This document shows, one piece after another, positions 17,256 through 26,484 of a DNA stretch of 64,000 bases. Every line of letters begins with the position of its first letter. The first letter of the stretch is position 1. Source of the stretch: Bacillus oleivorans (GTDB lineage: Bacteria; Bacillota; Bacilli; Bacillales; JC228); assembly GCF_900207585.1 (NCBI RefSeq), contig NZ_OAOP01000004.1, positions 248,001 through 312,000 on the forward strand, written 5' to 3'. Under the pieces are notes generated by a model. That model saw only the letters and a program-made list of their open reading frames with translations. It had not been told where the DNA came from and did not search any database. The translations under genes were made by a program, and so were the position numbers.

Positions 17256-18131
17256 CTACTCTTTCTTGAACATGGCTCTTAACTGCGGAATAGATAAGAA
17301 CAATGTAATGACAAACATGATGACTCCGACAGCAGAAGCTACTCCAAGCTGATTGTACTTAAACGCATTATTATATAGGTAATACATAAGAGTAGTAGAA
17401 GCGTTATTTGGTCCACCACCCGTTAGTAACTGAATCACGACGAATATTTTTAAAACAGCAATTATATTGATTATAATAATGTAGATTGTGGTTGGTTTTA
17501 CGGAAGGGATTAAGATTTTATAAATGACTTGAAGTCTGCTTGCCCCATCCACCTCAGCTGCCTCTAGTTGTTCTCTTGGGACACCAATCATGGAAGCAAT
17601 ATATAGGATGATTGCCTGACCGACGTTTATAGCAAACGTAATAAAAATAACAACAGGCAGAACGGTCTTTGTATCTCCGAGAAGATTGATTTCTGAACCC
17701 GAAAACTCTCTTACAAAATAAGAAATCAAACCGTTGGCCGGGTTTAGCAAGAAACTCCACACCATACTCATGACGACCATGGAGACCATAACTGGAATAT
17801 AGTAACTTCCTCTAATAAAAGAAACGTATTTTGCATTTTTATCAAAGACTGCAGAAGCTACAAACAAGGCAAAAACGACCGTTAAGAAAACAATCGCAAT
17901 AACGAAAATAACCGTATTAATGGTAGATTTTATAAATACATCGTCACTAAATAATCTTTTATAGTTCTCAAATCCTATGAAGGTTTGACTCTGGTAATTA
18001 ATTTTGTATAGGCTTAACCGGATCCCTTCAAAGATAGGATAAACAAGGAAAACTATAAACAGAAGCATTTGAGGAGCAATAAACAGATAGCCCGTGATGT
18101 TTTCTTTTAATGAATGTTTATTGTTTTTCAT
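17256..18131 (-). CDS. sialic acid ABC transporter permease (MalF type)
   Basis: 291-residue partner permease with six predicted segments and EAA loop (LEAAEVDGASRLQVIYKIL). Eleven bases separate its stop from the next permease start. The operon hairpin lies between it and the binding-protein gene. Confidence 0.88.
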   Translation of the reverse strand: MKNNKHSLKENITGYLFIAPQMLLFIVFLVYPIFEGIRLSLYKINYQSQTFIGFENYKRLFSDDVFIKSTINTVIFVIAIVFLTVVFALFVASAVFDKNAKYVSFIRGSYYIPVMVSMVVMSMVWSFLLNPANGLISYFVREFSGSEINLLGDTKTVLPVVIFITFAINVGQAIILYIASMIGVPREQLEAAEVDGASRLQVIYKILIPSVKPTTIYIIIINIIAVLKIFVVIQLLTGGGPNNASTTLMYYLYNNAFKYNQLGVASAVGVIMFVITLFLSIPQLRAMFKKE

Positions 18132-18162
18132 AGTATCCTTTACCTTTCTAGAGACTGACCTA

Positions 18163-18200
18163 TAAAGGGTCTGACCTCATCAATAGGTCAGACCCCTTTA
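18163..18200 (-). terminator. hairpin between nan binding-protein and permease genes
   Basis: AAAGGGTCTGACCT pairs with AGGTCAGACCCCTTT around a short loop (one extra C). The lack of a long T run suggests attenuation or 3'-end stabilisation of the binding-protein message. Confidence 0.7.
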
Positions 18201-18244
18201 AATCTTTGAGGCCAGTGTCTTTTTGGTTTTTTTACCTAGTTAAG

Positions 18245-19630
18245 CTATTGATTGAAGAGAACAGAGTCCTGTTTAGCTGTTTCAATTACTTCGTTCCCTT
18301 TTTCTTGGTAAGCTTTTACAACCTGTTCAGGTGTTTTATCACCAATGTAAAGGGCTTGAAGTTCAGGGTATAGAACTTGTCTTAATTGGTTGTATCCTGG
18401 TACGTTGCCAGTGAAGTTAAACAAGTACTCGGAGTTGGCATCATAAGCAGCGAATAAAGGCTTTTCATCCTTAAATTCTTCAGCTACAGATGAACGAACC
18501 GGTACACCATTTTTAGAAGCTTTTACTAACTCAGGATCAGTTGAGAAGAACTTCACGAAGTCCTTCGCTACTTTCATTCTTGTTTCGTCCCCTGTATTAA
18601 ACAATGCAGCACCTGTTACATAAGTAAAGGTTAATGGATCTCCGCTTGCTGATGGAATGTTCGCAAGTCTTGCATCAAATTTAGGTGCTTTACCGCTTTC
18701 CATGTCAGCTAAAGCATTATTATAAAGAACAGAGTTTGTAAAGCTGATAGCTAGTTGTTGGTTTTGGAACATTGCGTTTGCATCATTAGATGATACAGAT
18801 TCTGCTCCGGGGTTTGTTAAACCAGCATCGTTAATTTTTTGCAGCCATTCAACGGCTTTTACGCCATTTTCGTCATCTAGAATGATGTTTCCGTTTTCAT
18901 CGAAGAATTCATTTCCAAACATTCTTAAATATGCAAGGTTCCAAGTATCACCTTGGTTGTTCAGCGCATAAAGCGCCATTGGATAAGCATTTGGATATTG
19001 ATCTTCTGGCAAGTCAGACTTTAAAGTATTTAAAATTTCTTCAAATTCTTCTAGTGTCCAAGTTTTAATCTCAGTCGGCTCACCAAGGTACTCTTCTAGC
19101 CCCGCTGCTTTAAACATGTCTACGTTATACACTAAAGTTCCTGGCATATGGGAAAATGGATAGAAATAAATATCTTCCCCAAAAGTAACGGTATCCCAAT
19201 AGTTTTGCGGAATGTCTTGTTTTGCTTCTTCATCAACAATGTCATTTATTGGTACTAATGCACCACGATGTGCATAGTCACCCATTGCAAATACACTTTC
19301 GAAGAAAATATCTGGAGGAGTTCCGCCATTTAAATTAACATTTAAAAGTTCATCCCTTTGATCTCCAGCTACAACCTGTACATTTACTTTTACATCATGC
19401 TCATTATATTGTTCTGAAAACTTTTCAGCTGCATACTTGAAGAAACTATCATAATCAGCTCCTTCTTCACTTGCATCAAATACACCTTTCCATTGTGGTG
19501 TCAGCCAAAGTGAAATCTCAACTGCTTCTCCATTATCGCTATCAGCTTCTTCTGCGTTCGAACATGCTGCCAGCGCCGAAATCACAAGCATTAAGCATAA
19601 AAACAAACCGAAAAAACGCTTTTTGAACAT
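18245..19630 (-). CDS. sialic acid ABC transporter substrate-binding lipoprotein
   Basis: 461-residue family 1 solute-binding protein with a lipoprotein signal (lipobox SALAAC) and a negatively charged mature N-terminus. Followed by two permease genes and embedded between nanA/esterase and nanE/nanK, so it probably captures sialic acid freed by the neighbouring sialidase. The ligand call rests on gene context, not on visible pocket residues. Confidence 0.87.
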   Translation of the reverse strand: MFKKRFFGLFLCLMLVISALAACSNAEEADSDNGEAVEISLWLTPQWKGVFDASEEGADYDSFFKYAAEKFSEQYNEHDVKVNVQVVAGDQRDELLNVNLNGGTPPDIFFESVFAMGDYAHRGALVPINDIVDEEAKQDIPQNYWDTVTFGEDIYFYPFSHMPGTLVYNVDMFKAAGLEEYLGEPTEIKTWTLEEFEEILNTLKSDLPEDQYPNAYPMALYALNNQGDTWNLAYLRMFGNEFFDENGNIILDDENGVKAVEWLQKINDAGLTNPGAESVSSNDANAMFQNQQLAISFTNSVLYNNALADMESGKAPKFDARLANIPSASGDPLTFTYVTGAALFNTGDETRMKVAKDFVKFFSTDPELVKASKNGVPVRSSVAEEFKDEKPLFAAYDANSEYLFNFTGNVPGYNQLRQVLYPELQALYIGDKTPEQVVKAYQEKGNEVIETAKQDSVLFNQ

Positions 19631-19648
19631 GTAATTTTTCCCCCTCCA

Positions 19649-20293
19649 TCATTGTGGTAAAATTTCTTTTATTTTATTGAAGACAAGCTTTGATAAAAGC
19701 TCGTGGCCTTCCTCATCTAAATGCATAAAATCTATCTCATTCATTGGAACAATCCAGGTTGTATCCAAAAAATTTATTTCTTCAGTTTCGAGGATTTCCT
19801 TTAATATCTTAGGCAGTTCCTCTGATTTCACATCACACTCTCTTCCCATTGACTTTCCGACAGGAGTATTGATGTACTCTTTTCCAATTGGAGGAGGTGC
19901 GATCACAAGCACCTTTGGAAATGTCCCTTTTTCACCCGATGGTGTATGTTTTGCCTTTAAGGCAAGTCTTGTAATCCCTTGCGCAATGTTATAAGAAGTT
20001 AAGGTAAATCTCTCTTTTGTGTCATTTGTTCCAAGCATGATAATAACCAGCTCAAGCGGCGCATGACTCATTAAACAAGGGTGGATATATGTAAGTCCGT
20101 TTAACCCTTCAAATAAAGGATCATCAACGACACTCGTTCTCCCAGACAGTCCTTCTTCAATGATTTGAAAGCTATCCCCCAGAAGTGCGGCTAAACGCCC
20201 TGTCCAGCGAACCTCTTCTGGGAACCTCTCCCCGGTTCTTGCATCATAGCCCCATGTATTTGAATCTCCAAAACACAAAATTCTTTTTTTCAT
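19649..20293 (-). CDS. SGNH/GDSL hydrolase, probable sialate O-acetylesterase
   Basis: 214 residues starting MKKRILCFGDSNTWGYDART, where GDSN carries the catalytic serine (block I). Block III is LGTNDTK and the C-terminal block V is DFMHLDEEGH with the Asp and His of the triad. No signal peptide, so it is cytoplasmic. An in-frame 37-codon extension upstream lies inside nanA and is rejected in favour of the ATG behind AAGGTTGAG. Its place directly after nanA suggests removal of O-acetyl groups from imported sialic acid; generic arylesterase is the alternative. Confidence 0.82.
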   Translation of the reverse strand: MKKRILCFGDSNTWGYDARTGERFPEEVRWTGRLAALLGDSFQIIEEGLSGRTSVVDDPLFEGLNGLTYIHPCLMSHAPLELVIIMLGTNDTKERFTLTSYNIAQGITRLALKAKHTPSGEKGTFPKVLVIAPPPIGKEYINTPVGKSMGRECDVKSEELPKILKEILETEEINFLDTTWIVPMNEIDFMHLDEEGHELLSKLVFNKIKEILPQ

Positions 20294-20297
20294 GTTC

Positions 20298-21209
20298 TCA
20301 ACCTTGATAGTTTGAAATCGCCTTGTCAATTTGAGCGGCAATTTCTTGAACTCTTTCAAAATCATCTTCCGAAACTGCTTCAAGTGGAGGTCTAACAGAA
20401 CCAATATTGACCCCTCGCAGTTTTAGAACCTCTTTTAAACAAGAGTACATGGAACCATTCAGCGAACATAGGGCAATAATAATGTCATTAATATCTCTTT
20501 GAATCCTTCTTGCCTGTTCGAAATTTCCGCTTGAAACAAACCTGTCCGCTAATAGGAACAGCTCTGGCATTACACCGTAAGTTCCGCCAATCCCGCTGTC
20601 AGCCCCTATTAATCTTCCAGCAACATATTGCTCATCTGGTCCATTAAATACGATAAAATCCTCACTAGCTGCCGCCTTAAATCTCTCAATATCTAAAACT
20701 GGCATGGAAGAGTTTTTAACCCCTATCACCTTTTTGTTTTTTAATAGCCTTTGAAAAAGACTGAGAGATAACTGGTAACCGGTAGTTTGCGGAATGTTGT
20801 AAATAATAAAAGGCAAGTCTGTAGAATCCATAATCTCTGACCAGTAGTTGTAAATGGAGCTCTCAGGAAGTTTAAAGTAGATGGGAGGAATCGCAGACAA
20901 TGCGTCATACCCTAGTTCTGCTGCATATTTGGCTAAAGTAATACTATCTCTTGTTGAAGGAGCACCGACATGGGCAATTAATGTGATCTTTCCTTGAAGC
21001 GCTTCTGCTACATACTTTAAGGTTGCTTTTCTTTCTTCAAGGTTCTGGTAGATACACTCTCCAGAGCTTCCCCCAACGTAGAGGCCTTGAACACCTTTAT
21101 TATGTAAGTAGTTACACAGATCTTTTGTTCTCGCCTCCGATACTTCCCCGTCGTCATCGTAGCAAGCATAAAAGGCAGGAAATATTCCTTTAAATTTTTC
21201 TAGATTCAT
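20298..21209 (-). CDS. nanA: N-acetylneuraminate lyase
   Basis: Class I aldolase of the DapA/NanA family, 303 residues, cleaving Neu5Ac to ManNAc and pyruvate. Visible are YVGGSSGECIYQNLEER (phosphate-like loop in place of TTGE), the catalytic tyrosine in PFIIYNIPQTTGY, the Schiff-base lysine in VIGVKNSS (~165) and GADSGIGGTYGVMPEL. First gene of the minus-strand operon. Start is the ATG behind GGGGGAAG; the upstream GTG overlaps that site. A cre box lies 24 bases upstream of the start. Confidence 0.9.
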   Translation of the reverse strand: MNLEKFKGIFPAFYACYDDDGEVSEARTKDLCNYLHNKGVQGLYVGGSSGECIYQNLEERKATLKYVAEALQGKITLIAHVGAPSTRDSITLAKYAAELGYDALSAIPPIYFKLPESSIYNYWSEIMDSTDLPFIIYNIPQTTGYQLSLSLFQRLLKNKKVIGVKNSSMPVLDIERFKAAASEDFIVFNGPDEQYVAGRLIGADSGIGGTYGVMPELFLLADRFVSSGNFEQARRIQRDINDIIIALCSLNGSMYSCLKEVLKLRGVNIGSVRPPLEAVSEDDFERVQEIAAQIDKAISNYQG

Positions 21210-21233
21210 ATAGTCTTCCCCCACCGCAGTTAA

Positions 21234-21247
21234 TGTTAGCGTTTACA
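21234..21247. promoter_or_regulatory. CcpA cre site
   Basis: TGTTAGCGTTTACA fits the consensus TGWNANCGNTNWCA at every position. It lies between the nanA start and the divergent sialidase gene, consistent with carbon catabolite repression of sialic acid use. Confidence 0.85.
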
Positions 21248-21308
21248 CTTTATATGTATCACATCAAGCTGTTGTTTGTAAATAATTTTCTCTATTTTTA
21301 GATATTTA

Positions 21309-21321
21309 GAAAAAAATTTTC
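21309..21321. promoter_or_regulatory. candidate RpiR operator in nanA-sialidase intergenic region
   Basis: GAAAAAAATTTTC, a GAAAA/TTTTC inverted repeat of the kind RpiR-family proteins often bind. In an AT-rich region this could arise by chance. Confidence 0.35.
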
Positions 21322-21598
21322 ATTATTTTTTTCCGCTCAAACTCAGAGAAACGTTGATATAACAGGATTTATTTAGGATTACAATACCTCTAGACTAGGA
21401 TAATAGTCCCGTTGACTGGTAATTTTCAGAATGTTACTATTCTTTGGAAATTATTTTCAATCGGGAAAGGAGCGTGAGACCGGAGATCTGTCGGCCAGCA
21501 GACTTACAAAACATCATTGTTTCGTACATAAAGATACATTTTGCAAGCTAAAATGAATGCGCTTACTTTTTTAAGCGTGATTAAAGGAGGAAACCTTT

Positions 21599-24016
21599 AT
21601 GTTGAAAAGATGTTTGATACCATTGCTTTCTGCTATCTTAGTCATTTCACTCTTTGCCCCTGCATCACTGGCTAAAGACTCGAAGGCAGTTCCAGAACCA
21701 ATCATCCGTGTTGAAAATCAGCAAATCAAAGACGGTTACTACACAAATCTGAATGATAGAGTAGAAGAGTTAAAGAATTTAGACGAAGGTACAATTATTG
21801 TCCGATTTCGGCATACAGGCTCAGGCTATATGTCTTTATTTTCTTTAAGCAACAAAAATCTCCCGGATGGGCATTTTCATTTGTATGTCTCTCCCTCCTC
21901 AATCGGAAGTGAAAATCGCTTTGAAAAACCAGGGGAACCAAAAACGAATACACATATAAGTGCTTCTATTCCTATTGAAAAAGAAAAAATTTATACGGTT
22001 GCCATGGTCGTTGATCAGGAAAAAGGCTATAAATTTTATGTGAATGGGGAATTAGTTAAAGAGGATACACAGTCACCGAGAAAATTTCTAAGTAATATTT
22101 ATCAGCCTAATAGCTCTCAGCTCGGCCGGACTGAAAGAGCCGGCAATCGTAATCAATATTTATTCAGCGGAGATATTGTTTTCGCTGAGATTTATGCTGA
22201 GCCATTAGCAGATGATTATTTAATTCAAATAACGGAGGAAACAAAAGCAGCATCATTAGAAAATCCGATGCCAGATAACGTTTATGTAACAGATCCTTAC
22301 CCTGTTTTCTATCCTGGATTTATGGATTCCAGCAATTATCGGATTCCAGCTTTATATTATACAAAACAGGGAACCCTGCTAGCCGGCATCGACAAACGGG
22401 TAGAAAGCGGGGCTGACTCACCTAACAATATTGATGCTGTGGTACGAAGAAGCTTTGATCAGGGGGACACTTGGGAAGCTGAAGGCATCGTTATAAATGA
22501 TTACCCAGATCAGGCTTCCAATATTGATCTCTCCTTTCTGCAGGATGAATCAACAGAGCGAATTTTTGCCTTAGTGGACGGCTTTCCTCATGGCGCCGGG
22601 TTAATGGGCGGATTTGGCACAAACGCGTATAAAGGAACTGGTTTTAAAACGATTGACGGAAAAAGCTTTATGTATCTTCTCGATTCAGAGCAAAATGAAT
22701 ACACAATCAGAGAAGATGGGATCGTCTATGATGCTTCCGGGAATATCACTCCATACACAGTAGACCAAGACCGTAACCTCTATGAAAATGGTGTGAAAAT
22801 TAACAATATCTTTAGCAAAACTTCTCCATTAAAGCCTTTTAAAACATCCTATCTTGAGCTTTACTATAGTGATGACGAAGGCAAAACATGGACAGGTCCA
22901 ATTGATTTAAACCCTGCCGTAAAAGAGGATTGGATGATCTTTTTAGGAGTCGGTCCAGGCAATGGCATTCAAATCAAAGAAGGGCCGCATGCAGGCAGAC
23001 TTGTTTTCCCTGTTTACTTTTTAAATGAATATAACCGCCAGGCGAGCGCTGTTATTTATAGTGACGACAACGGATTAACATGGCATCGGAGCGAATCGCC
23101 AAATGAAGGCAGATTAGTTGGCAATGGGGAAACGATTGATGAAAGGTATTTTACAGATTACTCCCTTGAAATTACCGAAGCGCAAGCGGTGGAAATGCCT
23201 AATGGCCAGCTAAAACTATTTATGCGCAACCATTCCGGATATGCTCAGATTGCTACAAGCTTTGATGGCGGAGAAACCTGGGATGCTGAAGTGATCACTG
23301 AACAAGCCCTGGTTGCTCCTTACAGCCAAATGTCTGCGATTCGGTACAACGGTCAAATTGACGGAAAAGAAGCAGTGATTTTCTCAAGTGCCAATCACCC
23401 GACAAGCCGGATTAATGGCACCGTAAGAATTGGTATAATTAATCAGGACGGCAACCATGATAATGGTGAGCCGAGATATGTGTTTGACTGGAAATATCAG
23501 CAACTGGTTAAAGAAGGGACCTATGGTTATTCAAGCCTGACTAATTTGGATGATGGGCTCATTGGTTTGTTTTATGAAGGAACAGCTAATACAGTGATGG
23601 ATTTTATCAAATTTAATACCGATTACCTTAAGTGGGAAAGGATACGTGAAGCACCTTCCCCTCAACTACTTTCAGCTAAATTAGAAGAAAAAAGACCGAA
23701 TGTTTACCGCCCTGGTGAGCAGATCCGTGTCACTGTTCAATTTGATGATTATGTTATGTTGATCGGGAATAAACAGTTGCATGGAACAGTTAATGGAGGA
23801 AATATTGATTTTCATTTAGTTGAACAAATTGATCATGAGACCTTCATTTTCGAAGGGACTATCCCTCAGTTGCTGCCAAGAACCTATGAAATCGAAGTTA
23901 CATTAGATCCTAATCTAAGAATTTTTAATGTGTATGGTAAACCGTTTACCGATCATGAAACCAGGAAAGCTCTACTCACCGAGAATATCCACATCGCAGC
24001 GCCCAAACCACTCTAA
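21599..24016 (+). CDS. nanH: secreted exo-alpha-sialidase (GH33)
   Basis: 805 residues. Signal peptide ~1-25 (ending SLAKDS). A lectin-like domain (~40-205, CBM40/LamG type) is followed by a six-blade sialidase propeller: the arginine motif YRIP at ~247, DKRVESGADSPNNIDAVVRR with the catalytic Asp, Asp boxes SFDQGDTW (~284), SDDEGKTW (~424), SDDNGLTW (~487) and SFDGGETW (~555), the Glu in TEAQAVEMPNGQ and the nucleophile Tyr in GTYGYSSL. A ~70-residue insert between first and second Asp boxes resembles the irregular domain of large streptococcal and clostridial enzymes. A ~120-residue C-terminal beta domain follows. No LPXTG, so it is released. Divergent from nanA. Confidence 0.93.
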   Translation: MLKRCLIPLLSAILVISLFAPASLAKDSKAVPEPIIRVENQQIKDGYYTNLNDRVEELKNLDEGTIIVRFRHTGSGYMSLFSLSNKNLPDGHFHLYVSPSSIGSENRFEKPGEPKTNTHISASIPIEKEKIYTVAMVVDQEKGYKFYVNGELVKEDTQSPRKFLSNIYQPNSSQLGRTERAGNRNQYLFSGDIVFAEIYAEPLADDYLIQITEETKAASLENPMPDNVYVTDPYPVFYPGFMDSSNYRIPALYYTKQGTLLAGIDKRVESGADSPNNIDAVVRRSFDQGDTWEAEGIVINDYPDQASNIDLSFLQDESTERIFALVDGFPHGAGLMGGFGTNAYKGTGFKTIDGKSFMYLLDSEQNEYTIREDGIVYDASGNITPYTVDQDRNLYENGVKINNIFSKTSPLKPFKTSYLELYYSDDEGKTWTGPIDLNPAVKEDWMIFLGVGPGNGIQIKEGPHAGRLVFPVYFLNEYNRQASAVIYSDDNGLTWHRSESPNEGRLVGNGETIDERYFTDYSLEITEAQAVEMPNGQLKLFMRNHSGYAQIATSFDGGETWDAEVITEQALVAPYSQMSAIRYNGQIDGKEAVIFSSANHPTSRINGTVRIGIINQDGNHDNGEPRYVFDWKYQQLVKEGTYGYSSLTNLDDGLIGLFYEGTANTVMDFIKFNTDYLKWERIREAPSPQLLSAKLEEKRPNVYRPGEQIRVTVQFDDYVMLIGNKQLHGTVNGGNIDFHLVEQIDHETFIFEGTIPQLLPRTYEIEVTLDPNLRIFNVYGKPFTDHETRKALLTENIHIAAPKPL

Positions 24017-24033
24017 TAGATAAAGCATTTCAT

Positions 24034-24089
24034 AAAGTGTTACTTGAAAAGCACGTTTCATTGCTCTTCTAGTAACACTTTTTTGTGCG
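24034..24089 (+). terminator. terminator after sialidase gene
   Basis: AAAGTGTTACT pairs with AGTAACACTTT; the interior can extend by GAAAAGCA/TGCTCTTC. The outer stem runs into TTTTTT. Confidence 0.85.
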
Positions 24090-24130
24090 TGCTATTAATA
24101 GCAGTTATTGTCGACAATCTAAGAGGCTAG

Positions 24131-24177
24131 CCTGTCACTCTCCGAAAGCGTTTTCGACAAATTTCGGGTGGTGACAG
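24131..24177. repeat. dispersed GTGCCTGTCAC-family hairpin
   Basis: GCCTGTCACTCTCCGAAA pairs with TTTCGGGTGGTGACAGGC (three mismatches) around GCGTTTTCGACAA. A full-length member of the repeat family, downstream of the sialidase terminator. Confidence 0.75.
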
Positions 24178-24217
24178 GCACTTTTTCTCTTGCTTTTTGT
24201 ATATTCATTCTATATAT

Positions 24218-24227
24218 TGTATATACA
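24218..24227. promoter_or_regulatory. possible GntR-type operator
   Basis: TGTATATACA, a perfect 10-bp palindrome within TA-rich sequence 31 bases upstream of the dehydrogenase start. Similar sites serve GntR-family repressors, but none is encoded nearby. Confidence 0.3.
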
Positions 24228-24257
24228 TGCAATTACATATACTTAGGAGATGGCATC

Positions 24258-25352
24258 ATGAAGGTTGTTACGGGGCCTGGACAGTATGTTCGAGAGGCGA
24301 ATGTGCTTGAGAAAATCGGGCTGTATGTAAAGGAATTTGGACAATCCGCTTTATTAATTGGCGGAGAAACCGCTTTGTCTGTTGCAAAGCCAAAAATTAT
24401 TAAAAGTCTAGAGACGAACGAGCTCCCCCTCCTCGAACCAATCCCTTTTAGCGGTGAGTGTTCATGGAGTGAAATCAATAGATTAGTAGAAATAGTACAC
24501 AAGTTCAAGCCCGATGTTCTGATTGGTATTGGCGGCGGGAAAGCTTTAGATACAGTAAAAGCTGTTGCTTATGCAGTAAAGCTTCCTTTAATTGCAGTTC
24601 CTACGATTGCTGCAACCTGTGCTGCCGCGACTCCAATTTCCATTCTTTACTATGACGAGGGAATCTTTATTGAAATCAGCCGTAAAGCGAAAGCACCCAA
24701 TGTGGTCCTTGTCGATATGGAAATCATTCAATCGGCTCCTTACCGCTTTTTGGTTGCGGGCATCGGCGATACGTTAGCAAAATGGTTTGAATCAAGGGCA
24801 TCTGTGCAAAAAGTAAAGCCCAATGCACGAAACCAAAGTGCAGTAAGGCTCGCTAACGGAATCTTTCAATTACTTTTAGAAGAGGGGGAAGCAGCAATTG
24901 AAGCTGTTAAGCAAGGAACGGAAAATTCCTCCCTTGAAGATGTAGTCGATAGCATTATTCTCATAAGCGGAAGCGTTAGCGGTTATGGCGGCGATGACTG
25001 CCGAACTGCAGCTGCCCACGCGATTTATTCCGGATTAACGATTTTCCCTGAAGTCCACGATACGTACCACGGTGAAATAGTGGCTTACGGAATTTTGGCA
25101 CAGCTATGTCTTGAAGAAAAACCGATAAAAGAGATTACGGATCTTATTTCTTTTTACCAAAAAGTTAAATTGCCTTATCAGCTATTACAAATGGGTATTC
25201 AAACCCTTTCACCCGAACAGTGGAAGCAGCTAGGTGAAGTATCTGTCACAATCGAAGATATGGCGAATATGCCATTTGTGGTGACCCCTTCCATGGTTAT
25301 AAAAGCAATTCAGCAAGTTGAGGAAATTGGGAAGTTGGTGAACGTACAGTGA
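24258..25352 (+). CDS. iron-containing alcohol dehydrogenase family protein (GldA/HcxA-like)
   Basis: 364 residues starting MKVVTGPGQYVREANV behind TAGGAGATGG; a longer frame with 30 hydrophobic codons is not needed. NAD-binding GIGGGKALDTVK (~94) and metal ligands in AGIGDTLAKWFE, AAAHAIYSG and TYHGEIVAYG identify the glycerol dehydrogenase branch. E. coli HcxA (YbdH), a 2-oxoacid reductase beside an aminotransferase, belongs to the same branch and is a closer contextual match than glycerol dehydrogenase, since an aminotransferase gene follows with a 4-base overlap. Substrate open. Confidence 0.85.
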   Translation: MKVVTGPGQYVREANVLEKIGLYVKEFGQSALLIGGETALSVAKPKIIKSLETNELPLLEPIPFSGECSWSEINRLVEIVHKFKPDVLIGIGGGKALDTVKAVAYAVKLPLIAVPTIAATCAAATPISILYYDEGIFIEISRKAKAPNVVLVDMEIIQSAPYRFLVAGIGDTLAKWFESRASVQKVKPNARNQSAVRLANGIFQLLLEEGEAAIEAVKQGTENSSLEDVVDSIILISGSVSGYGGDDCRTAAAHAIYSGLTIFPEVHDTYHGEIVAYGILAQLCLEEKPIKEITDLISFYQKVKLPYQLLQMGIQTLSPEQWKQLGEVSVTIEDMANMPFVVTPSMVIKAIQQVEEIGKLVNVQ

Positions 25353-26461
25353 AGATTGAACAATTAGTGCGAGAGGTGTATCCCAATCTCATGCCTTATA
25401 CATCAAAGCTGGCAGACCTCCCAGTGGAAGAGATAAAGAAAGTTTTGGGAAAAGAAAGAGTTTTTAAACTATCATTTAATGAAAATCCATTAGGACCTTC
25501 ACCTAAAGCAATCGAAGCCATGCAACAGGCGATCCGAAAATTGAATCTATATCCGAGTTCAACCGGAGCTCTCGTTCAGCAAAAGATTGCCGAAATGGAA
25601 GAAGTGTTACCAGAAAACATCATTTTATCCAATGGAGCCGATGAAATGATCACAATGGTAGCTCAAACCTATCTCGATCCAGGGGATGAAGTGATTATCC
25701 CGGAAGTCACCTTTGTTCAATACTTTGCCTCTGCTCATTTGATGGGTGCAAAACCTGTGCTTGCCCCGATGAAAGAGGATTTAGGGATTGATTTGCAAGC
25801 GATTTTAGATCGAATCACAACCAAAACGAAGCTAATTTGCCTTTGTAATCCAAATAATCCAACCGGTGCAGTTATTCGAAAGCAGGAGCTTGTCTCCTTT
25901 TTCCAGCAGCTTCCGGATCATGTGATTGTGGTGATTGATGAGGCTTATCATGAGTATGCAGGCGGACCTGAGTACTTCTCTTCCATTCCGTTTGTGAAAG
26001 AAAATTATCCTGTGTTTGTGATAAGAACTTTCTCTAAAATCTATTCAATGGCGGCAGCTAGACTGGGTTACGGCATTGGTCCGGTGCCAATTGTGAATGC
26101 GATCCATCAGGTACGGTCCCCGTTTAATGTAAATAGTGTTGCCCAGGCTGGGGCAGTTGCTAGTTTAAAAGATCAAGAACATGTTGAACAGGCGCTTAAG
26201 ATTAACGAAGCCGGTAAAAATCTTTTATACAAAGCATTTGAAGAACTTGGTTTTACCTATATAAAAAGTCACGGGAATTTTGTTTATGTTAATACAGGAT
26301 ATAACAGCGGCGAATTATTCACACAGCTTGCTGAACAATATGGAATTATTGTCCGCAATCTTTCTGGATATGGATTGACTACCTCCCTCCGAATATCTGT
26401 CGGTACAGAGGATGAACTGCAAGCATTAATCCAGGCTTTATATTTGATTTTTGAAAAGTAA
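25349..26461 (+). CDS. HisC-like PLP-dependent aminotransferase
   Basis: 370-residue fold-type I aminotransferase of the histidinol-phosphate branch. Seen are FNENPLGPSPKAIEAM, SNGADEMI, CNPNNPTGAVI, VIDEAYHEYAGG, the PLP lysine in RTFSKIYSMAAARLGYGIG (~230) and the C-terminal LRISVGTEDE. The GTG start overlaps the dehydrogenase stop. It stands outside any his operon and is followed by an ABC importer, so a catabolic or salvage transamination is more likely than histidine synthesis. Confidence 0.87.
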   Translation: MKIEQLVREVYPNLMPYTSKLADLPVEEIKKVLGKERVFKLSFNENPLGPSPKAIEAMQQAIRKLNLYPSSTGALVQQKIAEMEEVLPENIILSNGADEMITMVAQTYLDPGDEVIIPEVTFVQYFASAHLMGAKPVLAPMKEDLGIDLQAILDRITTKTKLICLCNPNNPTGAVIRKQELVSFFQQLPDHVIVVIDEAYHEYAGGPEYFSSIPFVKENYPVFVIRTFSKIYSMAAARLGYGIGPVPIVNAIHQVRSPFNVNSVAQAGAVASLKDQEHVEQALKINEAGKNLLYKAFEELGFTYIKSHGNFVYVNTGYNSGELFTQLAEQYGIIVRNLSGYGLTTSLRISVGTEDELQALIQALYLIFEK

Positions 26462-26484
26462 ACGAACTGAAGGAGAACATGAAA

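Noticed and set aside
20294-20404. 37-residue N-terminal extension of the SGNH esterase
   Set aside because: It would overlap the nanA coding end, and the GDSN block normally starts within the first ten residues.
24143-24157. cre site upstream of the Fe-ADH operon
   Set aside because: CGAAAGCGTTTTCG resembles cre but is the loop and inner stem of a GTGCCTGTCAC-family repeat and mismatches the consensus at its TG end.
24168-24257. N-terminal hydrophobic extension of the Fe-ADH protein
   Set aside because: Thirty extra codons would add a membrane helix to a soluble enzyme; a good ribosome site fits the later ATG.
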